NCBI RefSeq assembly: GCF_011074885.1
Contig: NC_054689.1
Location: forward strand, 1,984,001 to 2,048,000
Source of the DNA: Brettanomyces bruxellensis
Lineage: Eukaryota; Ascomycota; Pichiomycetes; Pichiales; Pichiaceae
Length of the DNA: 64,000 nucleotides
Direction: 5' to 3'
Position numbers and translations under genes: made by a program
Shown: one piece after another, positions 28,986 to 38,482 of the stretch
How the letters are laid out: each line of letters opens with the position of its first letter
How positions within the stretch are numbered: position 1 is the first letter of the stretch
The notes under the pieces: model-generated
Database searches by the model: none
What the model was told of the DNA's origin: nothing
What the model saw: the letters and a program-made list of their open reading frames with translations, nothing else

Positions 28986-31868
28986 CTAATTAACCTTTTT
29001 TGGTTTCCGTCTTGAGCTTTCTGTGGATAGCGTACTCTTCTGTGAACTTGTTTGTCCAGATGCAGGTGCTTTTGCAAGCACAGCTGATGCAGGAACTGAT
29101 GTTGCTACCGTGGCACATGCATGAGCTGTCTGCAGAGCAAGTTCAATATAATCATTGTAAGAAAGATAACCCCTACCGGCCTCACAAACTCGGAAGCTTT
29201 TGATCCAATCACTTTGCCATATCTGATATGTCCTCATACGATACTTTGGATTTGGATTCAAAACATTATAAAGAACATATTTTCGAGAATTCGTATACGG
29301 CCCGCTGTTTATGGACTCTATTTGGTTGAACATTCCTTTTCTTATTAGTTTAAATTGCTTATGATTGATCTTTGATCTCCGACTATAGTCGAACTTTGCC
29401 CGCGTATCCAAAAACTCATCATATCTTTCATCACAATCTTTGGCAACATCCCAGCAGTAATTACCGTACAGCATCACCAAATATATCACACCTAGAGACC
29501 AGACATCCGCAAGTCTTGGATCATAACTATGCTTTTTATCAAACTGTTCAGGAGATACATACCTTTCAGATCCACATGGACCCCGAGAAAACTGAACTTT
29601 ATCCTCCCAAGCAGTTTTGAAAACAGCCGAAGTACCAAAGTCTATAATTTTTAGTTGGCCCTTTTTCGTAAGAAGAAGGTTCTCAACCTTTAAATCATTA
29701 TGTGAGATTCCAACTGAGTGCAGATATGTGATAGCGTTTAAAATTTGTTTAAAGAAGCAATCACACTCAATGACACTAAGTCCATTTGTCGCTGAAATTA
29801 AAGAGAAAAGGTCACCGCATGGAATGAATTCCATAACTTGTGAGTAAGTCATAGACACTGGATCCACCATAAGATCGTAGACATTGATTATAGCCTGATG
29901 AGTTAAGCAGGATGAAATCATAAACTCACTTGTCACTCTATTACCAAAATGGTGCAGACTTTCGCCGTTTCTTCTTTTAAGCTGTTTTATGGCAAAGTAA
30001 ACTTTGCGTTTCTTGTCACCATTGTAAATTTTCGAAGAAATCGAAACAGTTCCATATGAACCCTTGCCAATAAAGCCTTCAATACGTCCATATTTCTCTA
30101 TCAGCGGCTTCTTATTCGTACCTTTTGCACGCATCCTATCCTTGAACTTCTCAGGATGTTCGATTTTGTCCATCATGACATTAATAAGCTTAAGCTGCTC
30201 TTTACCAATAATCGGTTCAATCAACTCATCATCAGCTTCATCATCGAAGTCGTTATTATCATCGTCATCTTCATCTTCCTCTTCATCTTCAAGATCAAAG
30301 CCATTCTGTCTTGAATTGCCATTTTTCTTTCCTCCATTCTGTTTATCTTCATCCGCCTCATCATCATCATCGTCGTCGTCTGTATCATCATAGTTCCACC
30401 TATAGTTAGTAGGATCGCTCTTTAGCTCCATTAGCTGCTGGCTATAGGAGTCTGGGAGAAGACTTATCGAATGCTCGACGGTAGTGTATGACTCGTCATC
30501 TGCATCCTTACGTTTCATCCATCCAAAAAGACCTCTGTTTGGCTTTATTGGTTGCGTTTTGAATTTAGTGTAATCATGCTCATGGGTGAGTCCATCTGCA
30601 GAAACTCTGACACGCGAACTTTTCAGCTTGAAGACCTTCTGGTTAAACAGATGTGCAGTGGAATAATTGATGGACTGGGAATGCTTGAGAGAGTTCAAAA
30701 AGCTATCATGAGCGGCGAGTGCATCTGAATTTGAGCGATTTCTTGATCCATTTGTAGACCCTGATCTTGATTCACTGCCCGAATTCGACCTCGACCCGAC
30801 TGGAGAAGAGTCAACAGATGATGGCTTAAGCAACCTGAAACTTCCGTGGCGGCGGCGAGTGTTCGCACTACTTGTAGTATCACTTCGGAACCCAGAATCA
30901 ACATCAGGAATCGGAGGAGATGAGCCTTCCAAAGGCACGATATTGGGCGAAACAGGCGTAGACTTTGGACTGGTAGCTATTGATGCTGAGATTGTTGCTC
31001 TGTGTCTAGGTGCAGGTCTTATGAAAGGCGATGACCGGAATTCTAAATGTTCATGCGAACCGGGATTATGGTGATGGTGGTGATGATGACGATGACGGTG
31101 GTGATTGTCTTGTGATGAGGAACGAGGCTCACTGTTACCATCTGATTCAAGAACTTTGAGTCTATCCTTTTCCTTTCTCCTTTTTTCTTCCTCTGACTCT
31201 TCATCAGACTCCTCATCTTCTTCCTCAATAACGTCATCGAGACTGTTTTCTGGAATTGCCGATCTCATTGACAACTTCGCCATCGAGTTCGAGAGCTCCT
31301 TTGTGAGCTCCGATGTGTGGTCTTTGGCAGAAATAGGCGTTTTTTTACCCGAGGCTACCACTGGAGTTAAAACTGGTGAAACAGGCTCTAGAGCCACTGC
31401 CGAATGAACAGCAGAAGATAGATGCTTTTCATTGTGATCAATTGCAGAGTCTATTTTGATTGCAGGAGATGAGGGAACCGATCTAGAGTCATCAAAGCCA
31501 CTTGTTTGCAATGGTTGCAATTTCGACAAGTTTGTTGGTGAATCCAGTGTTTCCCTTTTCGACAGATGTGGTGCAAAAAGATGCTTCAATCGCTGAGACA
31601 TGGAACTACTCCTATGTCTGGTGCCGACGGTTGGAGATGGCTTTGCCTGGGGAAGTGGAATGCCCTGGGAAATTGGTGTATGTAAATCATCATCTGCAAT
31701 AGCGCTTATATCGGAACTCGAATTGGAAACATCGACGGCAACGGCAGGATGCTTGCAGAATTGTGAAAACGCCGGCTCTGGTGAGGGTGATGACCGTGCC
31801 GATGTACTCCTTGATGATGGATGAGAGTATCCTGGTTCCCGCTTAGAATCCTTTCGGAATAGAGCCAT
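28986..31868 (-). CDS. Fungal HAL5/NPR1-type Ser/Thr protein kinase
   Basis: A 960-residue kinase with a long disordered N-terminal half and a C-terminal catalytic domain at about residues 590-893. The glycine loop is GFIGKGSYGTVS, the ATP lysine lies in FAIKQLKRR, the catalytic loop is HNDLKVENLLL (Asn replaces the Arg of HRD), then DFGTSAVF, and the activation/P+1 segment GPCGSERYVSPEQF. These features match the fungal Hal4/Hal5/Npr1 group, which regulates potassium and nutrient transporters at the membrane. Residues 240-275 are His-rich, and acidic stretches lie at about 205-225 and 485-550. The frame continues six codons upstream without ATG, so 31868 (MALFRKDSKRE) is the start. I cannot assign it to one member. 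Confidence 0.85.
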   Translation of the reverse strand: MALFRKDSKREPGYSHPSSRSTSARSSPSPEPAFSQFCKHPAVAVDVSNSSSDISAIADDDLHTPISQGIPLPQAKPSPTVGTRHRSSSMSQRLKHLFAPHLSKRETLDSPTNLSKLQPLQTSGFDDSRSVPSSPAIKIDSAIDHNEKHLSSAVHSAVALEPVSPVLTPVVASGKKTPISAKDHTSELTKELSNSMAKLSMRSAIPENSLDDVIEEEDEESDEESEEEKRRKEKDRLKVLESDGNSEPRSSSQDNHHRHRHHHHHHHNPGSHEHLEFRSSPFIRPAPRHRATISASIATSPKSTPVSPNIVPLEGSSPPIPDVDSGFRSDTTSSANTRRRHGSFRLLKPSSVDSSPVGSRSNSGSESRSGSTNGSRNRSNSDALAAHDSFLNSLKHSQSINYSTAHLFNQKVFKLKSSRVRVSADGLTHEHDYTKFKTQPIKPNRGLFGWMKRKDADDESYTTVEHSISLLPDSYSQQLMELKSDPTNYRWNYDDTDDDDDDDEADEDKQNGGKKNGNSRQNGFDLEDEEEDEDDDDNNDFDDEADDELIEPIIGKEQLKLINVMMDKIEHPEKFKDRMRAKGTNKKPLIEKYGRIEGFIGKGSYGTVSISSKIYNGDKKRKVYFAIKQLKRRNGESLHHFGNRVTSEFMISSCLTHQAIINVYDLMVDPVSMTYSQVMEFIPCGDLFSLISATNGLSVIECDCFFKQILNAITYLHSVGISHNDLKVENLLLTKKGQLKIIDFGTSAVFKTAWEDKVQFSRGPCGSERYVSPEQFDKKHSYDPRLADVWSLGVIYLVMLYGNYCWDVAKDCDERYDEFLDTRAKFDYSRRSKINHKQFKLIRKGMFNQIESINSGPYTNSRKYVLYNVLNPNPKYRMRTYQIWQSDWIKSFRVCEAGRGYLSYNDYIELALQTAHACATVATSVPASAVLAKAPASGQTSSQKSTLSTESSRRKPKKVN

Positions 31869-33664
31869 ATATGATAATGAAGGCAACCAAAGTACCCTTC
31901 AAAAAGACACCACTTTATAAGAGAGATGCAGTATAAAAGAAAAAAAAACTAATATCGATGAGATCGAGCAGTAATGATTTATCTGTTTGTACGCTATGAA
32001 AAATACTTGGCTGATCAGAAAGTTAAACTTTTTAATCTTATACCGAGCTAGATACAAAAAAAAACTGGAGAAAAAAAAAAAAGGAGATTTGGACTCATGG
32101 ATAAAGAATTATTTGTTCTATATAAGTGTTTATGAGACCGGGGGGTGAAAAATATAAGCAATACGAAAAAAGAAAAAATTTAAGTAGGGAGGAAAAAGGA
32201 ACAAGGAAGAAAAAGCTCCCCCATGTTCTACTACCATGAAAAAAAAAAGCCTAATCGAGATTATGTATATCCAGAAATCGGCATGGACACGGATGGAACA
32301 GAAGTGGTATGTAATACAAGCAAAGAAAGGCACAGACAGAAGAAATTCAAAAGATGGCGGCTTACAGAACGTCCTTCCACTCCTTTTCATGCTTTTTTTC
32401 TAGCTCCACCACATTACGTTATGTTTCACATTCGCTCAGCACGGTATCTGTACTCACTTTCGTGACATTTTCCCCTTCCTAAATTTTTTTATGATGTGGT
32501 AGGTAGCCACTCTCCAGAAACTAGGAATCATAAAAAATCCAATGATTGATCCCTTTGCTCACGGAGAGAACTTTTATTAATATATGAAGGCCGGACCCAT
32601 ATGATCTTAAAACTTTAATTTTTATATTACATTTTCTGTCGGCGTCAATTTATTCACTAAGATTACCTCTTTGCGATGAGCAAGCAGATGCCTTTATAAA
32701 ATAAACGCGACTTTTAAATTGCCATCTTGACCCACAGTAGAGCGATCATATATACTATTCACCCACCTTAAGCAGAAATGCTGAAAACAACTAGGAATTC
32801 TGGAGAAGAATGTAAAAAGTGTACAAAAATTATGAATAAGTAAAGCAAGTAAATTTTCATTTTGATTAGCCAGGGAAAAAAAAAATAAAAAAAAATATGT
32901 ATCAATAAATCTGGGTCGCAATCCCTCAATTCTCCTTTTTTTTATTGTGCTGAAACAAATGGAGGCTCGATTTAAAAAAATTGAATAATACGGGACAAAA
33001 GCTGCAGTAAACAAAGTTGCGTAATTATTTCTTGGTTTTCTTTCTTTATCATCTGTTAGCCGTTTGTTGATCATACTTGTATATTTTCACAGTTTGATAC
33101 GTATAAATCAATTCATACTCAATCACCAACGCAAAAAAAATTGTATAAAGCATCTGCGGTAATTAATCCCCCACAAATCTTCCAGCAAGTATAATCAATA
33201 ATTATGGAATGGGGCCGTGGAAGTGTCGGAAGAGCATTGTTTCCGAATAAAGTTCGGAATCACGATAACCGTGTGATTTTCCGCCCATTCAAATAGTCGT
33301 TCAAATATTACGTCACCACACACTAAGTAAGATACATATATTTCCGCTTTTTTTTTAGGGATGGTCAATGTATGATGCCCTGCCGCACGCTTTTTTGCTG
33401 TTTTCTAGCAGGAGAAAATGAAACCGCACTTGAAAATAGAAAAAGGGGATATAATATCAGGGAGTTAAGTTACCTGCTGAACGGCATACGAGTACAATTT
33501 AATTTTCTTTTATTCTTGTACGATGCGACATGTTACATAGACCCCACTGATGTTCCAGATAGAGTATTTTAAAAAATTGCATGTTGCCAACTGGTTGATC
33601 GCTTAACGATTTTATTTGTTTTCGTATTATAAAACTAAAAAGCCTTGCTTAGATAGCAGAACTC
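31869..33664. other. 1.8 kb intergenic region, kinase promoter and UGGT 3' end
   Basis: Second-longest gap. AT-rich, with several A or T runs (about 32059-32080, 32877-32896, 33345-33356). Open frames such as 32694-33074 (-) and 33372-33572 (+) translate to low-complexity sequence without motifs. No tRNA, LTR or structured RNA recognised. Probably long kinase promoter/leader. Confidence 0.4.
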
Positions 33665-36600
33665 TTAGAATTCATCGTGTTCATTAGTGCTCGTGATTTC
33701 TGCTTTGTGATTTGACGTTTCTCCTTCTTTATGACTTTCATTTTTATGATATACGAGACTTGCAACTTCCTGGTCGTAGTCATTCCATTCTGGAATTTGC
33801 CTTCTTGCCCTTTCCAACTTCGATTCCTTTGTCAATGGGTTGTTGCAAAGGTCAATTGTTCTGGCATCCTTTAAACTCTCATCACTACACCAGGTCTCAC
33901 ACCAAAGCCAATTCTGAGGGAGCGAATGAATCTCTAAAACATCTTGTAAATTGTTGGGTAGATCTTGGTCCAAATTACTCAACGATTTAGGATCTTTGGA
34001 GAGTTCCTGATAATGCTGTCTCAGTATATCTCCAGCTGCAAGAGATCTAAACTTATCCAAATCCACAACATATAGGGCGCTTATATGATACTTGTATTTG
34101 TCTCCTAGAAGCCTCTTCCAATATCCTTTCTTCCAGAAACGGAATCCCTCCATTTCTTTTCTGGAATCACACATAGGTGTAAATCCATACGGTGCTCCTT
34201 CCAAATCCAAATCGACGAGCTCCTTCATATCCGTTCTGCAAATTTGATCAGCATCAACAAATATAACCTTATCAAGACTCTGTGGGAAAAGAACATCCAA
34301 GAATAGCATCTTATATGCCCAAACAATTCTTTGTTTTTCTCTTTGATGCCTTAACCAAACCGGCCATTTATACGTGATGAATTCGTACTGGAAACCATAA
34401 TGATTTGCCAGAAGAGGCAATTCAGCCTTTAACTTCGGAGACATATAATTTCCGATAAACCAAAACTTCACAGAATGCTCGGTGTGTTTCATCACAGAGG
34501 CGGTCATAATCTCTAACAATCTCTCGTATAAATGACCACTGGCGATACTAAATATATTAATATCGGCGTTCTTATGCTCTTCTGCCTTCTTAGTGGAAAG
34601 TACCTGATTTTTCAACTTGGACAAAAATGACGAGAAGTACGAGTTTGAACCGCCATTATTCTTCCTCTCTATATTGTGATCACCAATGATAAAGTCATTC
34701 TCCTTTCCAGACTTTTTTGAAAATACTGGGAAAAGAGTTAATCCTCCTAGATTTGAAACGCCAAAATCAAAAGAGGATATTTTACCATCTCCTATATCCA
34801 ATGATGTTGAATTCAAAGACACCCCAACCAAATCGTAAATATCCGCTCCTTTTGTTTCTGGTTTAACTCTCAGACTCCATTCTCCAGGATTTGCTTTCAA
34901 TTGGAAATAACCAAAGTTTGCCATTACGGAGGTTTCCTGCATTTTATCATTAAAAGATGACGAAAGTTCCAATACTAAACCTATTGGTTTGGCTGAGGGT
35001 GACACAACATCTCTAGAGTAACCTTCGATAATTATATTTTCAACTTCATAGACACCAACAACGGGACCAGAAATATCAAGTTTAATGTTATCAAGATCCG
35101 CATTTGCTTCCTTAATCCCAACAATCCATGATTGAGGCTCATCGACACTCAAAGAAAAGAGTGGCTTTTCCGGTACCTCATCAAAAATAATTTGTAGCTC
35201 GTTCTCATCAAATGTTCCATCATCATCAAATTTAACTGGGGGACGGAACATACCTCTATAAAGTCTGTTAATACCAATATTCTCCATTTCAATCTTGGGG
35301 TGTAAATGAATGACAATATCTGCAAAAGGCATTGCCTTAAAAATATCTAACATCGCCAAATACTTTTGCGCCTTCTCTGATATTGGATCAATAGAAATAG
35401 TAACAAATACTCTCGGCACTTCCTTTGCAGGTATATGAATTGATAGCTTGTCATCTAACAAGTTTGTGTCGTATCTTGGAAGAGCATCATACACAAATTC
35501 ATCCTCATTTTTGAAATATATTTCACTGGTGGTCCATATTAAATACTCATAAAAGTTGTATTTGTCATTAAATTTATGTTTGGCCAATTCTAAGATATTT
35601 TTTTTGTTCTTCATAATCATGCTTAAAGCTTTGAGCCGCAGTTTCTCATCCACTTGAATAACCATATCCAAGTCTTGTTGGCTCAATAACGAATGTGAAA
35701 TCCGAAGAAATCTGCCATCAATAACCATAAAAATAGAGTTCAACTGAGCATTACCGAGCTCTGAATAACTTTGAAGTATTGAAGGTATGATAATTTTTGA
35801 AGTGGCTCTAATTCCATCACTAGAAAACTTATCTATCAAAATATCAATACTCTCGTTTTTCAATTCGCTCAAATAATTGTGACCCCCAATATCAGCCAAA
35901 ATCAATTTAATGTGCTTAGTACGCTGAATATATTGCAACATCTCGATAATCTGTGCTCTGAATTCCTTATTTGCAAGATCTCCAATCAAAGTTACCGTTT
36001 TTAAGGATTGCGACTTGTAGCAAGGCTTAACAGTACATTTAGTACTTTTAATTTCAAGAGTGTTGTTGTCCTGCGCAGCATGCTGTTTGAGATAATCATC
36101 TATGTTTGGAGCAGGAATCACATCAAAACCTGCAGATAATATGTTATCTGGGACTAATTTAGGAATCCTTATTTTATAAGCATCTTTATATAAATAATCC
36201 CTGAAAGTTAAGCCCAACGGGATTTTCCCATTTTGATACTGAGTGAAGATGTAATAAACATCAAGCGTAAGCTGCTGCACTGAGGACTGCCAGTCATTGT
36301 TAAATGGAAGAAAAACGCCATTTACCAGTATCTGTGGAAGTCGATCAATTTTAAAGGCACTCATGAAATTCTTCGCATATTCAATTTTTTTTGAAGTAAA
36401 TGTGGAATTTCCAGGCAATTTGGCAATGACATCATCTGTTAGTTTATCTTCAGCTAAGTATTTGTTAACCTTGTGTAAAAATCGCAAAGCATCATTGGAA
36501 CCGAACTTATCCTCGATAGAAAAAAGCTTTCTTGCTAGTATAGCACCATCCTTGGAAGTAAATAGAGGAATTATGCCAACTCTTTCTGGAACAAGCTTAG

Positions 36601-38137
36601 AAAGAATATTATTTATAACCGATAGAGTATAATATAATCTCACAGGATCAGACAAATCTAAAAAGAATATAGTGTCATAAATATTCTCTCTAGCAGGAGG
36701 AAGTTCTCCCATTTGGGGTTCAACCGAATATGCTTCACGAGACGGAACCATCTTACTATATTGATGGTCATGAGCAATGTCATTGAAATATACTATTGAG
36801 TTTTCATAATCTGAATAGTTATACCTTAAGTATGGTCTTTTCGAGAGTGCCGATTCAAACGACGAAAATTTTGATAGAATATCATTTGCTGATCGTGAAT
36901 CCATGCCAATCGACTGGAGTTTATCAAGTTGCAAAACACTATTTTTTAGCATTGCAAGAAGTTTGTAGGCATCATCTTTAATACTAGGAACAATTTCATC
37001 GTTTATATAGAATCCATTTGGTATCTCCGCATATTCATCTCGAAGCACATTAAGACCAAGCAAGTGCAGTTCATGATCCGAATAATTAAGACCAGCAATT
37101 TTTGATGCATATAGTGGAAAATCAAATGTAAGTTTTGTCAATAGATCCAACTTCTGCTGATCACTTTTCGAATTTTGATCTAAAATAAACTTAGTGAATT
37201 TCAACCCAAGCTGTTTGATATCATCCTGACTTAACTTTGGAATTTCACTAACTGATTCTTTCCAAAATTCATCATCTTCAGAAATATTAGCTGGAGCTGT
37301 TATCGTTTTCTCGTCGAAATTAAGTTTTCCCTTTTGTCCTTCGGCAAGATCGCGGTCATCAACAACAATATAATCGGTTCTTTTCAAAGTAAGGTCTATT
37401 CCATAGCCAGCCAATAGTTCGGAACTTATTATTGCATCATCAGGAATGTATCTCCAAACAAAAGATAGCTTACCTGCTTTCATGGACTGATAAAGATAAA
37501 AAAAAGTTTCCCGAAACTTCTCTGAGCGGTAGTCCCCATAAAGAAAATATGGACATCCTGTATTCCCCATTTTATGATCAACTGATAATGGATGGGATCC
37601 AACGTTTTCGTCATTGCATGAAACTGTTCTTAGAGCAAAAACGTCTGTTGGATCACAATAAACATGATCATTCTGTACTATATACGACGTGTTATCTTTC
37701 TTCGCGCAATACTTATGCTTAGCCACAACATTTCGAAAATATTGATAATGCATTTCAACAGAAGGAGAGTAGTATCTGTTTGCAATTGTGTTATTGACTA
37801 TCTCTCTAAAAATGTCGGAATTGATTAGCGAGAGGCCATACCTATAGAACTCCTGATCCGATAATAAATATGAATCCACAAGACTGACATCACCAACATC
37901 CATATCTTCGTCATCCTCGTCTGGACTTTGCTCATATTTTATTCCTAAAAGCTTCTCTACTAAAGGTTCATATAAAGTTTCGTTGAATTGAGCAATTGAT
38001 TCTAGTACAATTAATTTAAATGGGACTGCCTTCCAATTGGCAGCAACAGATATATCAATTGTATTGTTTGTCGTCGAGGCTTTACAAGCCACGAGTAAGA
38101 CGGTCAGTATCCATCGAATGATATGAATAAAATGCAT
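33665..38137 (-). CDS. KRE5: UDP-glucose:glycoprotein glucosyltransferase (UGGT; Kre5/Gpt1)
   Basis: A 1490-residue ER-luminal folding sensor that re-glucosylates misfolded N-glycoproteins. A signal peptide covers about residues 1-20 (hydrophobic WILTVLLVA). The large N-terminal region contains the thioredoxin-like repeats of the family. The GT24 catalytic domain (about 1185-1455) has FVDADQICRTDMKEL (DxD near 1294), GAPYGFTPMCDSR, KYHISALYVVDL and SNLDQDLPNN, ending with LPQNWLWCETWC. These active-site blocks are complete, unlike S. cerevisiae Kre5 (1365), which is considered enzymatically degenerate, so activity here is likely. The C-terminus is HDEF instead of HDEL. Gene symbol follows the yeast orthologue. 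Divergent from MCX1. Confidence 0.93.
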   Translation of the reverse strand: MHFIHIIRWILTVLLVACKASTTNNTIDISVAANWKAVPFKLIVLESIAQFNETLYEPLVEKLLGIKYEQSPDEDDEDMDVGDVSLVDSYLLSDQEFYRYGLSLINSDIFREIVNNTIANRYYSPSVEMHYQYFRNVVAKHKYCAKKDNTSYIVQNDHVYCDPTDVFALRTVSCNDENVGSHPLSVDHKMGNTGCPYFLYGDYRSEKFRETFFYLYQSMKAGKLSFVWRYIPDDAIISSELLAGYGIDLTLKRTDYIVVDDRDLAEGQKGKLNFDEKTITAPANISEDDEFWKESVSEIPKLSQDDIKQLGLKFTKFILDQNSKSDQQKLDLLTKLTFDFPLYASKIAGLNYSDHELHLLGLNVLRDEYAEIPNGFYINDEIVPSIKDDAYKLLAMLKNSVLQLDKLQSIGMDSRSANDILSKFSSFESALSKRPYLRYNYSDYENSIVYFNDIAHDHQYSKMVPSREAYSVEPQMGELPPARENIYDTIFFLDLSDPVRLYYTLSVINNILSKLVPERVGIIPLFTSKDGAILARKLFSIEDKFGSNDALRFLHKVNKYLAEDKLTDDVIAKLPGNSTFTSKKIEYAKNFMSAFKIDRLPQILVNGVFLPFNNDWQSSVQQLTLDVYYIFTQYQNGKIPLGLTFRDYLYKDAYKIRIPKLVPDNILSAGFDVIPAPNIDDYLKQHAAQDNNTLEIKSTKCTVKPCYKSQSLKTVTLIGDLANKEFRAQIIEMLQYIQRTKHIKLILADIGGHNYLSELKNESIDILIDKFSSDGIRATSKIIIPSILQSYSELGNAQLNSIFMVIDGRFLRISHSLLSQQDLDMVIQVDEKLRLKALSMIMKNKKNILELAKHKFNDKYNFYEYLIWTTSEIYFKNEDEFVYDALPRYDTNLLDDKLSIHIPAKEVPRVFVTISIDPISEKAQKYLAMLDIFKAMPFADIVIHLHPKIEMENIGINRLYRGMFRPPVKFDDDGTFDENELQIIFDEVPEKPLFSLSVDEPQSWIVGIKEANADLDNIKLDISGPVVGVYEVENIIIEGYSRDVVSPSAKPIGLVLELSSSFNDKMQETSVMANFGYFQLKANPGEWSLRVKPETKGADIYDLVGVSLNSTSLDIGDGKISSFDFGVSNLGGLTLFPVFSKKSGKENDFIIGDHNIERKNNGGSNSYFSSFLSKLKNQVLSTKKAEEHKNADINIFSIASGHLYERLLEIMTASVMKHTEHSVKFWFIGNYMSPKLKAELPLLANHYGFQYEFITYKWPVWLRHQREKQRIVWAYKMLFLDVLFPQSLDKVIFVDADQICRTDMKELVDLDLEGAPYGFTPMCDSRKEMEGFRFWKKGYWKRLLGDKYKYHISALYVVDLDKFRSLAAGDILRQHYQELSKDPKSLSNLDQDLPNNLQDVLEIHSLPQNWLWCETWCSDESLKDARTIDLCNNPLTKESKLERARRQIPEWNDYDQEVASLVYHKNESHKEGETSNHKAEITSTNEHDEF

Positions 38138-38482
38138 ATCTCATATACTCTAAGTATCCGAAGATAATTGAGTCATAATAAGGAGTTCATTTAAATATTT
38201 GTTTATTGAAGAAATGTATGTGTGAATATAGATCGATCACAATTCTAGCGAATCGTAAATTTCGATGTCAAGCTATTTTTTTTTTTTCTTTCATTTCTTT
38301 CGAAGATCTTGACATGAAATGATTCACGAGGAAAAAAAGAAAACGAAAATGGTAATTGATTTTCAGGTACATTTTTCGTTAGATAAAAATCAAGATCCTA
38401 TCGTGCAACTTGATGTATTTTTGTATCACTGCTATTACATTAGCTTAAGGTTTATCTGCTGCATTCACAAAGGTTATCCAAT
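38138..38482. promoter_or_regulatory. Divergent promoter KRE5/UGGT - MCX1
   Basis: 345 bp between two start codons. A 14-base T tract is near 38276-38289. No clear unfolded-protein-response element recognised. Confidence 0.4.
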
